A stretch of 38,445 bases of DNA from Dialister histaminiformans (GTDB taxonomy: Bacteria > Bacillota > Negativicutes > Veillonellales > Dialisteraceae). Shown here piece by piece: positions 7,938 to 16,513 of this stretch. Numbering within the stretch: position 1 is the stretch's first letter; each line of letters opens with the position of its first letter. The notes under the pieces were generated by a model. It was not told where the DNA came from and ran no database searches. It saw only the letters and a list, made by a program, of their open reading frames with translations. Location: positions 1 to 38,445 of the forward strand of contig NZ_FMXA01000016.1 of NCBI RefSeq assembly GCF_900103425.1, read 5' to 3'. The translations under genes were made by a program, and so were the position numbers.

Positions 7938-8813
7938 ATGAGTTTCTGGTACAAAGAAAGACAGAAAATGGCCCTGTGGTGGAATGGCATTTCCCGCCAG
8001 GAAATCCACAGCTACGTATACACCGCCGTTCTTTTTCTGTTCCTGACCTTTTTATATTTTATGAGTATCCATATTTCCGGCCTGTTCTCGTGGTATCGTT
8101 TTCAGCGCAGTATGATGGAGTGTTTTATCATGCTGTTCCTCACCCAGCTCATGACCGGAAAAAATATGCTTCATCCTTTCTGGAGAATTGGATATATTCC
8201 CTTTGCCCTCTGGATTACCGTATTCCCTTACTGCATCACCCATGCACTGAACGGTTCCCACTATTCGGACTTTAATCATCTGACCCCTTATTTTCTCACC
8301 GCTTTCGGTGTTCTTCTCCTCCTGTTCTTCATGATGAACATCATTTCCAAAGCGGTACTGGGAAAGAAGATGATGACCGTCATCGTGCTGGCCATGGCCG
8401 GCTATTTCTCCTTCAGCCCATTCATTTATCTTCTCCACTTTCATCTCACCGGAATGGTTCTCTCGCCAAGAGAACTCTTCTTTGCCAGTCACATGCCCAT
8501 GGACTGGATTGCCCATATCATTTACCCCCGCATCGGGTGGTCCGGTCTTATCGCCATTGCGCTGGGCATGATTATTTATCTCACCCTGTACTGCCGATGG
8601 ATATGGAGCAGTGCCTACCATCTGAATCCCCGCTGGAAAGATCAGCACGGTACACAGATTTCCATTCTCTACCGCATTCTCCAGCTCCTGGTCTTCATCG
8701 GCTGCGTATGGCTCCTCGTCCGCTGGAGCAGTGAATGCTTCCCCATGAAGGAATTTAACAGTATTAATGCCTATGAAGAGTATCTGGATACGATTACGAA
8801 TTCCAATCCATGA
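7938..8813 (+). CDS. Orphan membrane domain resembling the N-terminal half of the phosphoethanolamine transferases
   Basis: A 291-residue polytopic membrane protein with about seven hydrophobic segments and no catalytic domain. It resembles the membrane halves of its neighbours. FIYLLHFHLTGMVLSPREL followed by a Met-Pro-Met-Asp-Trp segment aligns with LVYFFIYHNMFPAEDMIPV in the 17813-19633 protein. RWSSECFPMKEFNSI at the end aligns with RRWVPRCYPLYELKL there and with CFPLREIRL in the 19679-21397 protein. In those proteins the catalytic domain follows; here the frame stops about 25 residues later. AAGGAGG precedes the ATG and a promoter lies at 7881-7909, so it looks expressed. It could be a degenerate paralogue or a partner subunit. 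The similarity is by eye; the function is unknown. Confidence 0.8.
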   Translation: MSFWYKERQKMALWWNGISRQEIHSYVYTAVLFLFLTFLYFMSIHISGLFSWYRFQRSMMECFIMLFLTQLMTGKNMLHPFWRIGYIPFALWITVFPYCITHALNGSHYSDFNHLTPYFLTAFGVLLLLFFMMNIISKAVLGKKMMTVIVLAMAGYFSFSPFIYLLHFHLTGMVLSPRELFFASHMPMDWIAHIIYPRIGWSGLIAIALGMIIYLTLYCRWIWSSAYHLNPRWKDQHGTQISILYRILQLLVFIGCVWLLVRWSSECFPMKEFNSINAYEEYLDTITNSNP

Positions 8814-8942
8814 AGATGAACTGGTAATCGCAGACCAAGCGGAAAAACTTCTGCATGCATTACATTCTCTGTAAGAAAAATTACAGTCCTGATTTTCCTT
8901 ATATTGTTCACAGGAAAATCCATAGTCCACTTACAGCAAACA

Positions 8943-8996
8943 ACTGAGCCGGTAATGAAGTCACTATTGTGTAACCTCATTACCGGCTCAGTTTTT
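8943..8996 (+). terminator. Strong intrinsic terminator
   Basis: ACTGAGCCGGTAATGA (8943-8958) pairs perfectly with TCATTACCGGCTCAGT (8977-8992), followed by TTTTT. It ends the plus-strand gene at 7938-8813 and lies just before the 3' end of the convergent gene at 9030. Confidence 0.9.
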
Positions 8997-9029
8997 ATGC
9001 CCATTTCCATATATACCGATTCACAGATC

Positions 9030-9602
9030 TCAGCCATGTACCAGCCGGCTGTTACCCCATGGATGGTTTGCCAGAGCTTCCTCAATCTTATGTATTTTTT
9101 CAGAAATATGATGAACTATTCTATCCATACCTTTCTCTGCCTGGCGAACTTCGTTTCCTTTGTAGTCACCAGTACGAATCTTATCCATAAACAGAACCTG
9201 ACTGGTCATCTTCAGTTCACTGACCAGCGAGGAATCAAGGGAAGAGTCCAGAATCACCATATCCGGCACAAAGGAATTCAATGCCTGTAAAAGTTCTGCT
9301 GCATAAGCCTTTCTTTCATGCGTTTCGGTCATCTGACGGGCCATGTCAGGGCTGAACAGCCGGAGAATTTCCCTTCTGATTTTTGCGGTATCAGATAAAG
9401 CCGCAGACTCTCCGGAAATGCGATGCCTCTTCACCTGATTATCCAGTGGAAATAAATAGTCCCCCTTCACATGGTTGCGGTACAGGACCAGCACCTCATG
9501 GCCTTCCTGAACCAGCGCCTGCGACAATTCGCATATACCCCGTTCCGTAGTTCCAAAACGATCATTCTTATCCAATCCCATATCCACAATAGCTATTTTC
9601 AT
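9030..9602 (-). CDS. Truncated GT4-like protein (N-terminal Rossmann domain only)
   Basis: The 190-residue product looks like the first half of a GT4 glycosyltransferase. After a start typical of the fold (MKIAIVDMG) it has RGICELSQALVQEGHEVLVLYRN and GDYLFPLDNQVKRH, which parallel CQLSGEMIRRGHAVTILYRDR and GDPYFPLDSRVVQH of the 13038-14225 protein. The nucleotide-sugar-binding C-terminal half with the EX7E motif is absent, and no continuation appears downstream. The start at 9602 follows AGGTGG; a longer in-frame start at 9653 has no support. It may be a decaying gene or a lone domain; activity as a transferase is unlikely. Confidence 0.7.
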   Translation of the reverse strand: MKIAIVDMGLDKNDRFGTTERGICELSQALVQEGHEVLVLYRNHVKGDYLFPLDNQVKRHRISGESAALSDTAKIRREILRLFSPDMARQMTETHERKAYAAELLQALNSFVPDMVILDSSLDSSLVSELKMTSQVLFMDKIRTGDYKGNEVRQAEKGMDRIVHHISEKIHKIEEALANHPWGNSRLVHG

Positions 9603-10040
9603 AGTTCCACCTGCTTTGCAAAATATATTTGAAGAACCAAGATTTCTTACCACATCTTTATATCCTTATGATGCACCAGCCACATAAACCTGATGAAAAT
9701 AATTGTTAAACTTTTGTTAAACTTTGTAAGCCCTTAAAGAGAGGTACGAGGTTTGGCATACTCGCTTCGCTCGTCCGCAAAAGGTATAAAAAAACGGCTT
9801 CCAAATCTATTGGAAGCCGTTTTTTGAAGCTTTCAGATCTCACCTGCAGAAGTCGAAAACTTCTGTACATTAAGGAGCGAAGCCCAATCTCTTTTGGTCT
9901 GAAGAGAATCCGTCCCCTGCAAAACGTTGCGTTTTGCACAGCCCTGCCATGTTGATGTCAGAGCACAGCCTTATGAATCTTTTAAAGATTCATACAGCCC
10001 TAAGCCGAAGGCTTACAGCCCATGAGCTTCAGCTCATCCA
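9603..10040. repeat. Intergenic multi-hairpin array B (no gene)
   Basis: No gene is supported. Hairpins run at 9789-9825 (terminator), 9847-9865, 9918-9938 (TGCAAAAC/GTTTTGCA), 9972-9994, 10001-10015 (TAAGCC-GAA-GGCTTA) and 10022-10037 (ATGAGC-TTCA-GCTCAT), the last ending three bases before the YrbL-like stop. A CAGCC linker precedes most of them. 9755-9782 is an inverted copy of the GCGGACAAGCGAAGCG element of array A. Confidence 0.7.
9789..9825. terminator. Intrinsic terminator of the glycan operon
   Basis: Fifteen-base perfect arms AAAAAACGGCTTCCA (9789-9803) and their complement (9811-9825), with A/T ends usable on both strands. On the minus strand it is the first strong terminator after the run of genes 21397 to 10041. 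Confidence 0.8.
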
Positions 10041-10667
10041 TCAAATCTTCTTTGCAAATTCAAGAACCCATGGCTGATTGTAATGCTTCGGAATGTCTCT
10101 CTTGAATTTTGCCCAGTACTTATTGACATAACGGTGAGCTGCCCAGCCAAAGTGATAGTTAAACTTCAGTACGGCCCTGGTTCCCAGGTCGTTAATAAGT
10201 TTTACATCCATATGGCCTTCACCGTCTACCGGGAACAGGATATTCGGAGTAGTGAGGCTTCGGAAAATGACCTGGTTATCATAGAGATCCTGGCGCAGCT
10301 TTTCCATCAGTTCCAGAAGAGTCTTCTCATTTTTACGGAATAATTCCTCATCCACGAAGAAATCATGCAGGCATTTCGCCTGAGATCCATCGGAATTTTC
10401 CACGATATCGTACACGTACCCCACATGGTCCACCCCGATATTTACCGGCACCGTTCCATAGTAATGGGGAATGGTCTTTGGATCAAATCCTCTTCCGTAC
10501 AGGATTTTGATGTATTTAAACTCAAATGCGCAGATTCGTTTCCCATCTTCGGAAAGAATCACTTTAATACATTTGTCCGGACGGCCGGGATAGTGGTAGC
10601 AGGCACGATGATTGCCCTTGGAAATAAATCCTTCTTCCTTAAGTATAACCGTTTCAGGTTTCTTCAT
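10041..10667 (-). CDS. YrbL-family protein (copy 1)
   Basis: The 208-residue product matches the YrbL family (named for the PhoP-regulated E. coli protein), a short kinase-like fold of unproven function. Markers are FISKGNHRACYHYP with CIKVI (about residues 14-37), a glycine-loop and lysine-like region, and the acidic-aromatic segment GYVYDIVENSDGS. Later come QVIFRSLTTPNILF and the LINDLGT segment, placed where a kinase has its catalytic loop and metal-binding Asp. It lies 32 bases after a paralogue, with GGAGG before the ATG. Position at the end of a glycan operon suggests a role in phosphorylating or controlling the glycan; that is inference. Confidence 0.85.
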   Translation of the reverse strand: MKKPETVILKEEGFISKGNHRACYHYPGRPDKCIKVILSEDGKRICAFEFKYIKILYGRGFDPKTIPHYYGTVPVNIGVDHVGYVYDIVENSDGSQAKCLHDFFVDEELFRKNEKTLLELMEKLRQDLYDNQVIFRSLTTPNILFPVDGEGHMDVKLINDLGTRAVLKFNYHFGWAAHRYVNKYWAKFKRDIPKHYNQPWVLEFAKKI

Positions 10668-10699
10668 GTCTTATATCCTCCTTCACGAAAGCCGTACGT

Positions 10700-11311
10700 T
10701 TACAGCAGGTCAATAAAATGCTGGGCTTCCTGAATTCCCTTATAATAAGGTCTCATATCATGTTTAAATTTCTTCCAGTGCTTTTCCACATGTTTATGGG
10801 CTGCATAACTGATGTGGTAAGGAATCTTAAGCTTATTCGGCATGCCCAGATCATTGACAAGCCGGATGGACAGCGTGCCATCCGCTGCCTGGGGAAAAAG
10901 CACATTCCATGCTTCCAGACTGCGCACAATGACCTGATTGTCATATAAATCCTTATGAAGACTGCACATTAATTCCAGCAGCCTTTCCTGGTGTTCCTTC
11001 AGCATCTGCGGATTTTTCAGGAAATCATCCAGAGTCAGCGCCGGTGTACCATCAGCATTCTCTACCAGATCATATACATAGCCCGTCCCTTTACTGGTTT
11101 CAATCATTCCATAATACCCGGGAATGAGCTTCGGGTAAAATCCTCTTTTATGAAGAGTTCTGAGGAAATCCAGTTCAAAATTAACTGTCCGTGCCCCGTC
11201 ACTGTTTAAAATAATCTTTATACATTTTGTCTTATCCACAGGATGACGATAGCAGGCTCGATGACCGCCTTTCCCGAGGAACAGATCATCGGTAATGTTC
11301 ACTATATCCAT
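10700..11311 (-). CDS. YrbL-family protein (copy 2)
   Basis: A 203-residue paralogue of the next gene with the same layout: FLGKGGHRACYRHPVDKTKC near the start, GYVYDLVENADGTPALTLDDF in the middle, QVIVRSLEAWNVLFPQ and RLVNDLGMPNKLKI toward the end. The first ATG (11317) has only two bases between AGGA and the codon, whereas the ATG at 11311 has eight, so I chose the latter. It lies 36 bases after the PIG-L gene, in the same operon. Two YrbL-type genes side by side are unusual. Function is not known for the family beyond the kinase-like fold. Confidence 0.85.
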   Translation of the reverse strand: MDIVNITDDLFLGKGGHRACYRHPVDKTKCIKIILNSDGARTVNFELDFLRTLHKRGFYPKLIPGYYGMIETSKGTGYVYDLVENADGTPALTLDDFLKNPQMLKEHQERLLELMCSLHKDLYDNQVIVRSLEAWNVLFPQAADGTLSIRLVNDLGMPNKLKIPYHISYAAHKHVEKHWKKFKHDMRPYYKGIQEAQHFIDLL

Positions 11312-11347
11312 TGTCATGTTCCTTTCTGTTCATCGCGTAACGCCCTC

Positions 11348-13060
11348 TCATCCGCGAGGTAAAAATTTCTTATCGTATTCTTTTTCCGACTTTATCTTTT
11401 TCAGCTGATGATGCGGCCTCTTATCCATCTGCCGTCTCCACCATACGCCGGCCTTATCCCGCATCATCCTCATGTGGTGCCGTATCCGGAAGCTTCTGTC
11501 GGCCGGTACAAACACCGCTTCGCTCCACAGCCCGGGATTATCTTCTGATTCTACACGAATCACCAGTCGTTTTTCCAGATGCTGCAGCTGCTTATTTATA
11601 GATTCTTCCGTGGCCGGCTGGCCATCACTGTACCATTTCACCTGTCCCTGCACTCCATAAGTATATGCAGAAATTTCCGGCTTTTCTCCTGGCCAGATGG
11701 CCCAGTCGTAGGCAAAATGATTATTGATACAAATCTGGATTATGGAAAGCGGCAGACGGGTATTTTCCAGAATTTCCCATTCGGAAATTCCGGCTCCCTG
11801 TCCCTTTGATTCCAGGATTTCAAACTTCACCCAGGTTACTCCTGACTGGCGGGGCACGGTAATCAGGGTTTCCTGTCCCTGTTTCCGGAAGGGCCCTGTC
11901 ATGCAGGAATACCCGGTACTGAAGGTAAGTCGTCCTTTCAGCACCTGGTTTTCATCATCCATATTCCCATAAAAAGCTACGGCCTCGATATCCTGAGGCG
12001 TATCAAAGTCGCATCGGCACCATTTTTCCCTGTCCTCTGCGTCAGGTATCCAGAGATAATTTTCCATTGCCGGGTGTTTATCGGTAATATGTTCCGTATT
12101 CATCATCATGAAATCATGAAGATAGTCCCCGTTACCGGAGGAAACAGAAACCTTCCCCTCATATATCCGGTTGTCGGTTCGCCGGAGCCAGAAGACCTGA
12201 TCTCCGTTAATCAGGCGGATGGCCCGGGTAGATGCCTTCTGTGACATATGACAGCAAAGCGCCTTATAGATAATATTCTGCTTCAACCAAGACCGGCACG
12301 CCTCTTCCACAGGGAACCGTATACGCTGGTCCCATTCATACACCGGATTATCGGTTTCATATGCCTTATTCCAGAGCTGGTCTGTATTTATCACAGAAGA
12401 CAGAAGATGCGGACCATAAAAATCCTTTCTTCCTTCAAATCCCGTACTGTAGCAGAATCCCATAAGCACTACCGGCCGGTAATCATGACAGGTATGCAGA
12501 ATGGAATTCATTGCATGCAGAAATCCCAGATAGCACAGCCGGTGATCCGGGTGAGAGTCAAAATCCGTAGCCAGAATCATGGCCGGCTTATCCCGGAGGA
12601 TGACATCCTTTATGTCCTGAACCAGTCCATTCCATGTATACGCCTGATGTTTTCCCCGGTACTGCATGGCAAAGTCAGCATGTGTATCCATGCCATAGGT
12701 TTCCCTGCGTCCATCGCGTCCGGCAAGCGCTTCCTTCCTGCCGCTGACGAACACATTGCGTTCCCCATGCACTCCCCCATCAGGATACCCCAGGAAAACG
12801 ATATCTTTTTCCGGCACGCCAAGAAGAGACAGCGCCTGTATCGCCTCTTTCATGCGGACAAGTCCGCGATACTTCCAGTCTCCGTTGGTAGTAAATACGC
12901 AGATGACGCGGATGCCCAGATGGCGGGCATGGTAAATGACTGTCCCCGCCAGATTGATTTCATCATCCTCATGGGGAATGATAACCATCAGTGTACGGGA
13001 TGATTCATCCAGTCCTTCAAAGAAGGAGAAAAGCCCATTATTCTTTCCCTGTGCTGACAT
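11348..13060 (-). CDS. PIG-L/LmbE-type deacetylase with a long C-terminal extension
   Basis: The N-terminal 200 residues are a PIG-L (LmbE) zinc-dependent N-deacetylase, which removes acetyl groups from N-acetylglucosaminyl substrates. The zinc motif reads VIIPHEDDEINLAG (about residues 26-39) and the second site ATDFDSHPDHRLC (about 166-178). The remaining 350 residues are not part of the enzyme core. A segment near 340-450 (CDFDTPQDIEAVAFYGN through WVKFEILESKGQG) looks like a carbohydrate-binding discoidin-type fold, and the tail is very basic. No signal peptide is visible, so it probably works in the cytoplasm on a glycan precursor. The start at 13060 overlaps the previous gene by 23 bases; 13105 and 13084 are alternatives. 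Confidence 0.85.
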   Translation of the reverse strand: MSAQGKNNGLFSFFEGLDESSRTLMVIIPHEDDEINLAGTVIYHARHLGIRVICVFTTNGDWKYRGLVRMKEAIQALSLLGVPEKDIVFLGYPDGGVHGERNVFVSGRKEALAGRDGRRETYGMDTHADFAMQYRGKHQAYTWNGLVQDIKDVILRDKPAMILATDFDSHPDHRLCYLGFLHAMNSILHTCHDYRPVVLMGFCYSTGFEGRKDFYGPHLLSSVINTDQLWNKAYETDNPVYEWDQRIRFPVEEACRSWLKQNIIYKALCCHMSQKASTRAIRLINGDQVFWLRRTDNRIYEGKVSVSSGNGDYLHDFMMMNTEHITDKHPAMENYLWIPDAEDREKWCRCDFDTPQDIEAVAFYGNMDDENQVLKGRLTFSTGYSCMTGPFRKQGQETLITVPRQSGVTWVKFEILESKGQGAGISEWEILENTRLPLSIIQICINNHFAYDWAIWPGEKPEISAYTYGVQGQVKWYSDGQPATEESINKQLQHLEKRLVIRVESEDNPGLWSEAVFVPADRSFRIRHHMRMMRDKAGVWWRRQMDKRPHHQLKKIKSEKEYDKKFLPRG

Positions 13061-14225
13061 CCTGTAAAAGCGCCTCCCATTCATCCCAGATTTTTTCAGG
13101 TGCATACTGTTTCATGCTCTCTGCGGCCTGCCGGCCCATAATCGTTCGTTTTTCCGCATCATCCATCAGGGCCTTCAGCGCTTCGGCCAGAGACTCCACG
13201 CTTCCCTTGTCGGCCAGGAACCCGGTGACTCCATCCTGAATCAGATCTTCCACACCGGTACATCCTTTAAATCCTACAGCTGGAACCCCGGCCGCCATAG
13301 CCTCTGTAAGTCCCAGTCCCCAGCCTTCCGCCCGGCTGGGAAGACAGAAAATGTCACTTCTGGCATACACATCTTCCACGTGAGTGGTCTGCCCTTTAAT
13401 CAGGATCCTTCCTGATAAGGAATGCTTATCCGCCCATGACTGTATCCGGCTGCCATAGTGCCCGGAATATCCCCAGAACTCTACATTCCAATCGGGATGA
13501 TCCGCTGCCAGAAGGCCAAACGCTTCGGCAAGAAGATGCTGCTGTTTATTTTTTGTCAGACTTCCTACGCAGGAAATCAGATGCTTTTCTTTCGCGTCTC
13601 CCGGATGTGCTTTCTTTACCGGCGGATATACCGGGTTCCCAATGACTTTCACCGGCAGGTCCGGAAAGAACTCCCTCGCTGTCTTCAATCCTGATGGAAG
13701 CAGAATCTGAAGCGCTCTGCATTTTCTTACCGCCGCAATTTCCGCCTTTGACATATTGGGAAAAAGATAGCAGGGATGCGAATGCATCATCTGTATCACC
13801 GGCGCCGTACAATGCGCGTCATCTATCACATATTTAGTGGAAGGGACCGAACATGAAAGGACTACATCCGCCGGATGTTTCTGCAGATATTTCTGAATCT
13901 GCATACCGTACTGGCGTCCCTTGAACCGCGCGTTCATTTCCTGTCCTCCGGATTTTGAAAATACCCGGACGATTTCCCGTAAGGCCCGGAGTCTTACCGG
14001 AAGTTTGTCAGAGATGATTTTCTTTCCATCCTGAAACAGGATATTATGCTGAACCACCCGGCTGTCCAGAGGAAAATAAGGATCTCCCTCACAGCGATCC
14101 CTGTACAGTATAGTCACCGCATGCCCACGGCGGATCATTTCCCCGGAAAGCTGGCAGATTACCTTTTCCACTCCCCCTGGATTGTTCACATAGTGAGTTC
14201 CAAAATGGGCAATAACTATATGCAT
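13038..14225 (-). CDS. Glycosyltransferase family 4 (GT-B), LPS sugar addition
   Basis: A 395-residue GT4 enzyme. The acceptor half begins MHIVIAHFGTHYVNNPGGVEKV with the glycine loop typical of the fold. The donor half carries CVGSLTKNKQQHLLAEAF and the retaining-GT4 signature RAEGWGLGLTEAMAAG, in which the two Glu residues are seven apart, followed by PAVGFKGCTGVEDLI. It shows close resemblance to the 15304-16500 protein, including an identical GFK.C.GV motif and the same EKIW ending, so the two are likely duplicates with different specificity. AGGAGG precedes the ATG. The sugar used cannot be read from sequence. Confidence 0.92.
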   Translation of the reverse strand: MHIVIAHFGTHYVNNPGGVEKVICQLSGEMIRRGHAVTILYRDRCEGDPYFPLDSRVVQHNILFQDGKKIISDKLPVRLRALREIVRVFSKSGGQEMNARFKGRQYGMQIQKYLQKHPADVVLSCSVPSTKYVIDDAHCTAPVIQMMHSHPCYLFPNMSKAEIAAVRKCRALQILLPSGLKTAREFFPDLPVKVIGNPVYPPVKKAHPGDAKEKHLISCVGSLTKNKQQHLLAEAFGLLAADHPDWNVEFWGYSGHYGSRIQSWADKHSLSGRILIKGQTTHVEDVYARSDIFCLPSRAEGWGLGLTEAMAAGVPAVGFKGCTGVEDLIQDGVTGFLADKGSVESLAEALKALMDDAEKRTIMGRQAAESMKQYAPEKIWDEWEALLQDVSTGKE

Positions 14226-14294
14226 GACTCCTCCTTTCAGGCGTCCTTACTATCGGATGAACCCGCTTTCACTTCAACCTTAACAATTCAGACC

Positions 14295-15293
14295 TTACTC
14301 TTTATGGTCACTGATTATTTTTCTGTTTTTTCGCTCCAGCTTTTTTATCTTATGATTGGCATACCTTCTGCAAGGACCATCTATATGATGGATAATGCAC
14401 CAGCAAAGGAACTTATCTCTCAGACGTCCTCCAATAGGATATCTTCTTAAATCGCGAAGAGATTCAACCAGTTCCTTCTGAAATTTTTCAGGTAAATCAT
14501 GATTTATCAGGGACATAGAATAAGCCTTAACGGCTCCGGAAAATGCCCGGCTTGCACAATGCGCAACTAAATCCTTGTAATTCTTTTCGCAGATATGAAG
14601 GCGATAGTACCAGATACTGAAATTGCCCATATAATATTTGCCATCGCAGGTATGGCGGATTGAATTAGGGTTATCCCCAATGTGATAATACAGTATTTCA
14701 GGGATAACTTCGATACGCTGTGCTTTCATGAACAGTTGAATGGACATATATCCATCTTCTGCTGAACGTTCCATTTCTTCAGGAACCTTTTCTCCAATCC
14801 AGAAATCTCTTAAAGAAGCCATTCTCCAAAGCGTAGAATATTTTCCTGTAATGGATTTGCGTCGCATCGCGGATAGTTCTTCTTTTTGCGGAATCTGTTC
14901 TTTGGTTACAATCCCCTGATATTGATACTGCACACCATAAAGAATCAGGTCTGCATGGCTCTCATTGATTTTTTTCAGCACATTTTCCACCAGGGTTGGA
15001 TCCGCAGAATCATCTGCATCTACCCACACAATGTATTTTCCCTGAGCCTTTTGGATTCCCACTTCACGGGTCCTGGCAACTCCCTTATTGGATTGGTGAA
15101 ACACTTTTATCATAGGAAATTGTCTGGCATATTCGTCACAGATTTCACCAGAACGGTCCGGAGACCCATCATCAATAACAATAACCTCATAATTTTCCTG
15201 GCAGGTCTGTCTCACAACACTATCAAGACAGCCCCGTATATATTTTTCAGCCTTATAAACAGGAATGATAATTGATACTGTTATATTTTCCAT
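14295..15293 (-). CDS. Glycosyltransferase family 2
   Basis: The 332-residue product is a GT-A inverting transferase. It shows VSIIIPVYKAEKYIRGCLDSV (residues 5-25), the nucleotide-binding VIDDGSPDRSGEI and the DXD-type metal site WVDADDSADPTLVENV. A helical C-terminal region follows, ending in a basic tail. The start at 15293 follows AAGGAGAC; an in-frame ATG at 15329 lies inside the previous gene and lacks a site. It is 10 bases after the GT4 at 15304 and clearly cotranscribed. The acceptor is probably the LPS core or O-unit. Confidence 0.92.
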   Translation of the reverse strand: MENITVSIIIPVYKAEKYIRGCLDSVVRQTCQENYEVIVIDDGSPDRSGEICDEYARQFPMIKVFHQSNKGVARTREVGIQKAQGKYIVWVDADDSADPTLVENVLKKINESHADLILYGVQYQYQGIVTKEQIPQKEELSAMRRKSITGKYSTLWRMASLRDFWIGEKVPEEMERSAEDGYMSIQLFMKAQRIEVIPEILYYHIGDNPNSIRHTCDGKYYMGNFSIWYYRLHICEKNYKDLVAHCASRAFSGAVKAYSMSLINHDLPEKFQKELVESLRDLRRYPIGGRLRDKFLCWCIIHHIDGPCRRYANHKIKKLERKNRKIISDHKE

Positions 15294-15303
15294 GAAAGTC
15301 TCC

Positions 15304-16500
15304 TTACATAATAATTTTCTTCCCTTCAACCGCTAAAGAAAGAATCTTTTCCCATGTGCCCCAGATTTTTTCAGGAGAATATTGTTTCATCGCTTCATGA
15401 GCGGCTTTTCCCATCTTTACACGAAGGTCCTGATTTTCCATCAGTCGACTTAATCCTCCGGCCAGCTCTTCTGCCCCTTCTCCCACAAGATATCCTGTCC
15501 TGCCATCCTCAATCAGTTCATTGACTCCCATACAGCTTTTAAAACCAACTCCCGGCAACCCCGCACTCATACCTTCTGCTAAAGCAAGCCCAAACCCTTC
15601 GTAAGCACTGGGGAGCACTATGATGTCTGCATTGACATACTTGCTTAACACATCATTCGTATTACCGCAAAGAGTAATTTTATCGTTAAGCTTTTTAGTT
15701 TCAATTAAATTCTGAAGCTCCCTTGTGTATACCTTTTTGCCATCAGGTTCTGAGCCCCAGAATTCAAGATGCCATTGTGGAAATTTATCAGCTATCCGGG
15801 AAAAAGCCTCTATCAGAAGGTGAGGCTGCTTCTGATGTCTTGTCAGCCTGGCCACATCAATAATTGTATACGTTGATTTTTTCTTTCCCAGATCGGCCAC
15901 AACAGGATACATGGGTACGACATTCGGAACACAGACCGCCTGCACCTGAGGAAGTTTTTCCTTTAATTTTACCAGATCATCTTTCAGCAGCACCTGCACA
16001 CAGGCACTTTTTCGCAACGCTTCAATTTCCTGAGAATCTTCCCAGTTAACTGCCTCATTAACTGAAAAGTGAAACATCGTAACCAGTGGAATCTGGAAAT
16101 CAGGACACGCACCAAAGAAAACCGCACTGGACTCCGCATCAAATGAAACAATGACATCAGGCTTAAACTGGCGTAGCACCTTTCTCATTCCTTCTCTGAA
16201 ATAAGAATATCTTCCTTTGTTCCTCCAGTATAAGGCCTTCTTTTTACTAAACGGTCTTACGGCTTCTCTTATACATTTGAAAACCAGCAAATCTTTCGAG
16301 CTTCCAATAAAATTATTCAGATTCAACATCCGGACAGATGTGTCAACAGGATAATATGGCTTTCCTTCCTGTGTATCATACGACAAGATACCCACATCAT
16401 GTCCTCTTTGAATCATAGCATTAGCCATACGTGATTCTACTTGTTCCATGCCGCCATTGCGACCATACAACGCAGCAATCCTCGCCAGTAATATTCTCAT
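15304..16500 (-). CDS. Glycosyltransferase family 4 (GT-B)
   Basis: A 398-residue GT4 enzyme starting MRILLARIAALYGRNGGMEQVESRM. The donor half shows DVARLTRHQKQPHLLIEAF and the signature SAYEGFGLALAEGMSAG, with Glu residues spaced as in retaining GT4 enzymes. It shares GFKSCMGVNELIEDGRTGYL with the related 13038-14225 protein. The ribosome site is weak (GAGAG). It sits 13 bases after the O-antigen ligase gene. Base composition here, with 14295-18000, looks more AT-rich than in the flanking pieces, which may indicate a separately acquired block; I did not measure this. Confidence 0.92.
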   Translation of the reverse strand: MRILLARIAALYGRNGGMEQVESRMANAMIQRGHDVGILSYDTQEGKPYYPVDTSVRMLNLNNFIGSSKDLLVFKCIREAVRPFSKKKALYWRNKGRYSYFREGMRKVLRQFKPDVIVSFDAESSAVFFGACPDFQIPLVTMFHFSVNEAVNWEDSQEIEALRKSACVQVLLKDDLVKLKEKLPQVQAVCVPNVVPMYPVVADLGKKKSTYTIIDVARLTRHQKQPHLLIEAFSRIADKFPQWHLEFWGSEPDGKKVYTRELQNLIETKKLNDKITLCGNTNDVLSKYVNADIIVLPSAYEGFGLALAEGMSAGLPGVGFKSCMGVNELIEDGRTGYLVGEGAEELAGGLSRLMENQDLRVKMGKAAHEAMKQYSPEKIWGTWEKILSLAVEGKKIIM

Positions 16501-16513
16501 TTGTCTCTCAATA

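Noticed and set aside
8767-8874. A 35-codon frame overlapping the end of the orphan membrane gene in another phase, with a helical tail
   Set aside because: No ribosome site and no family match. It could be a frameshifted tail, but nothing supports translation.
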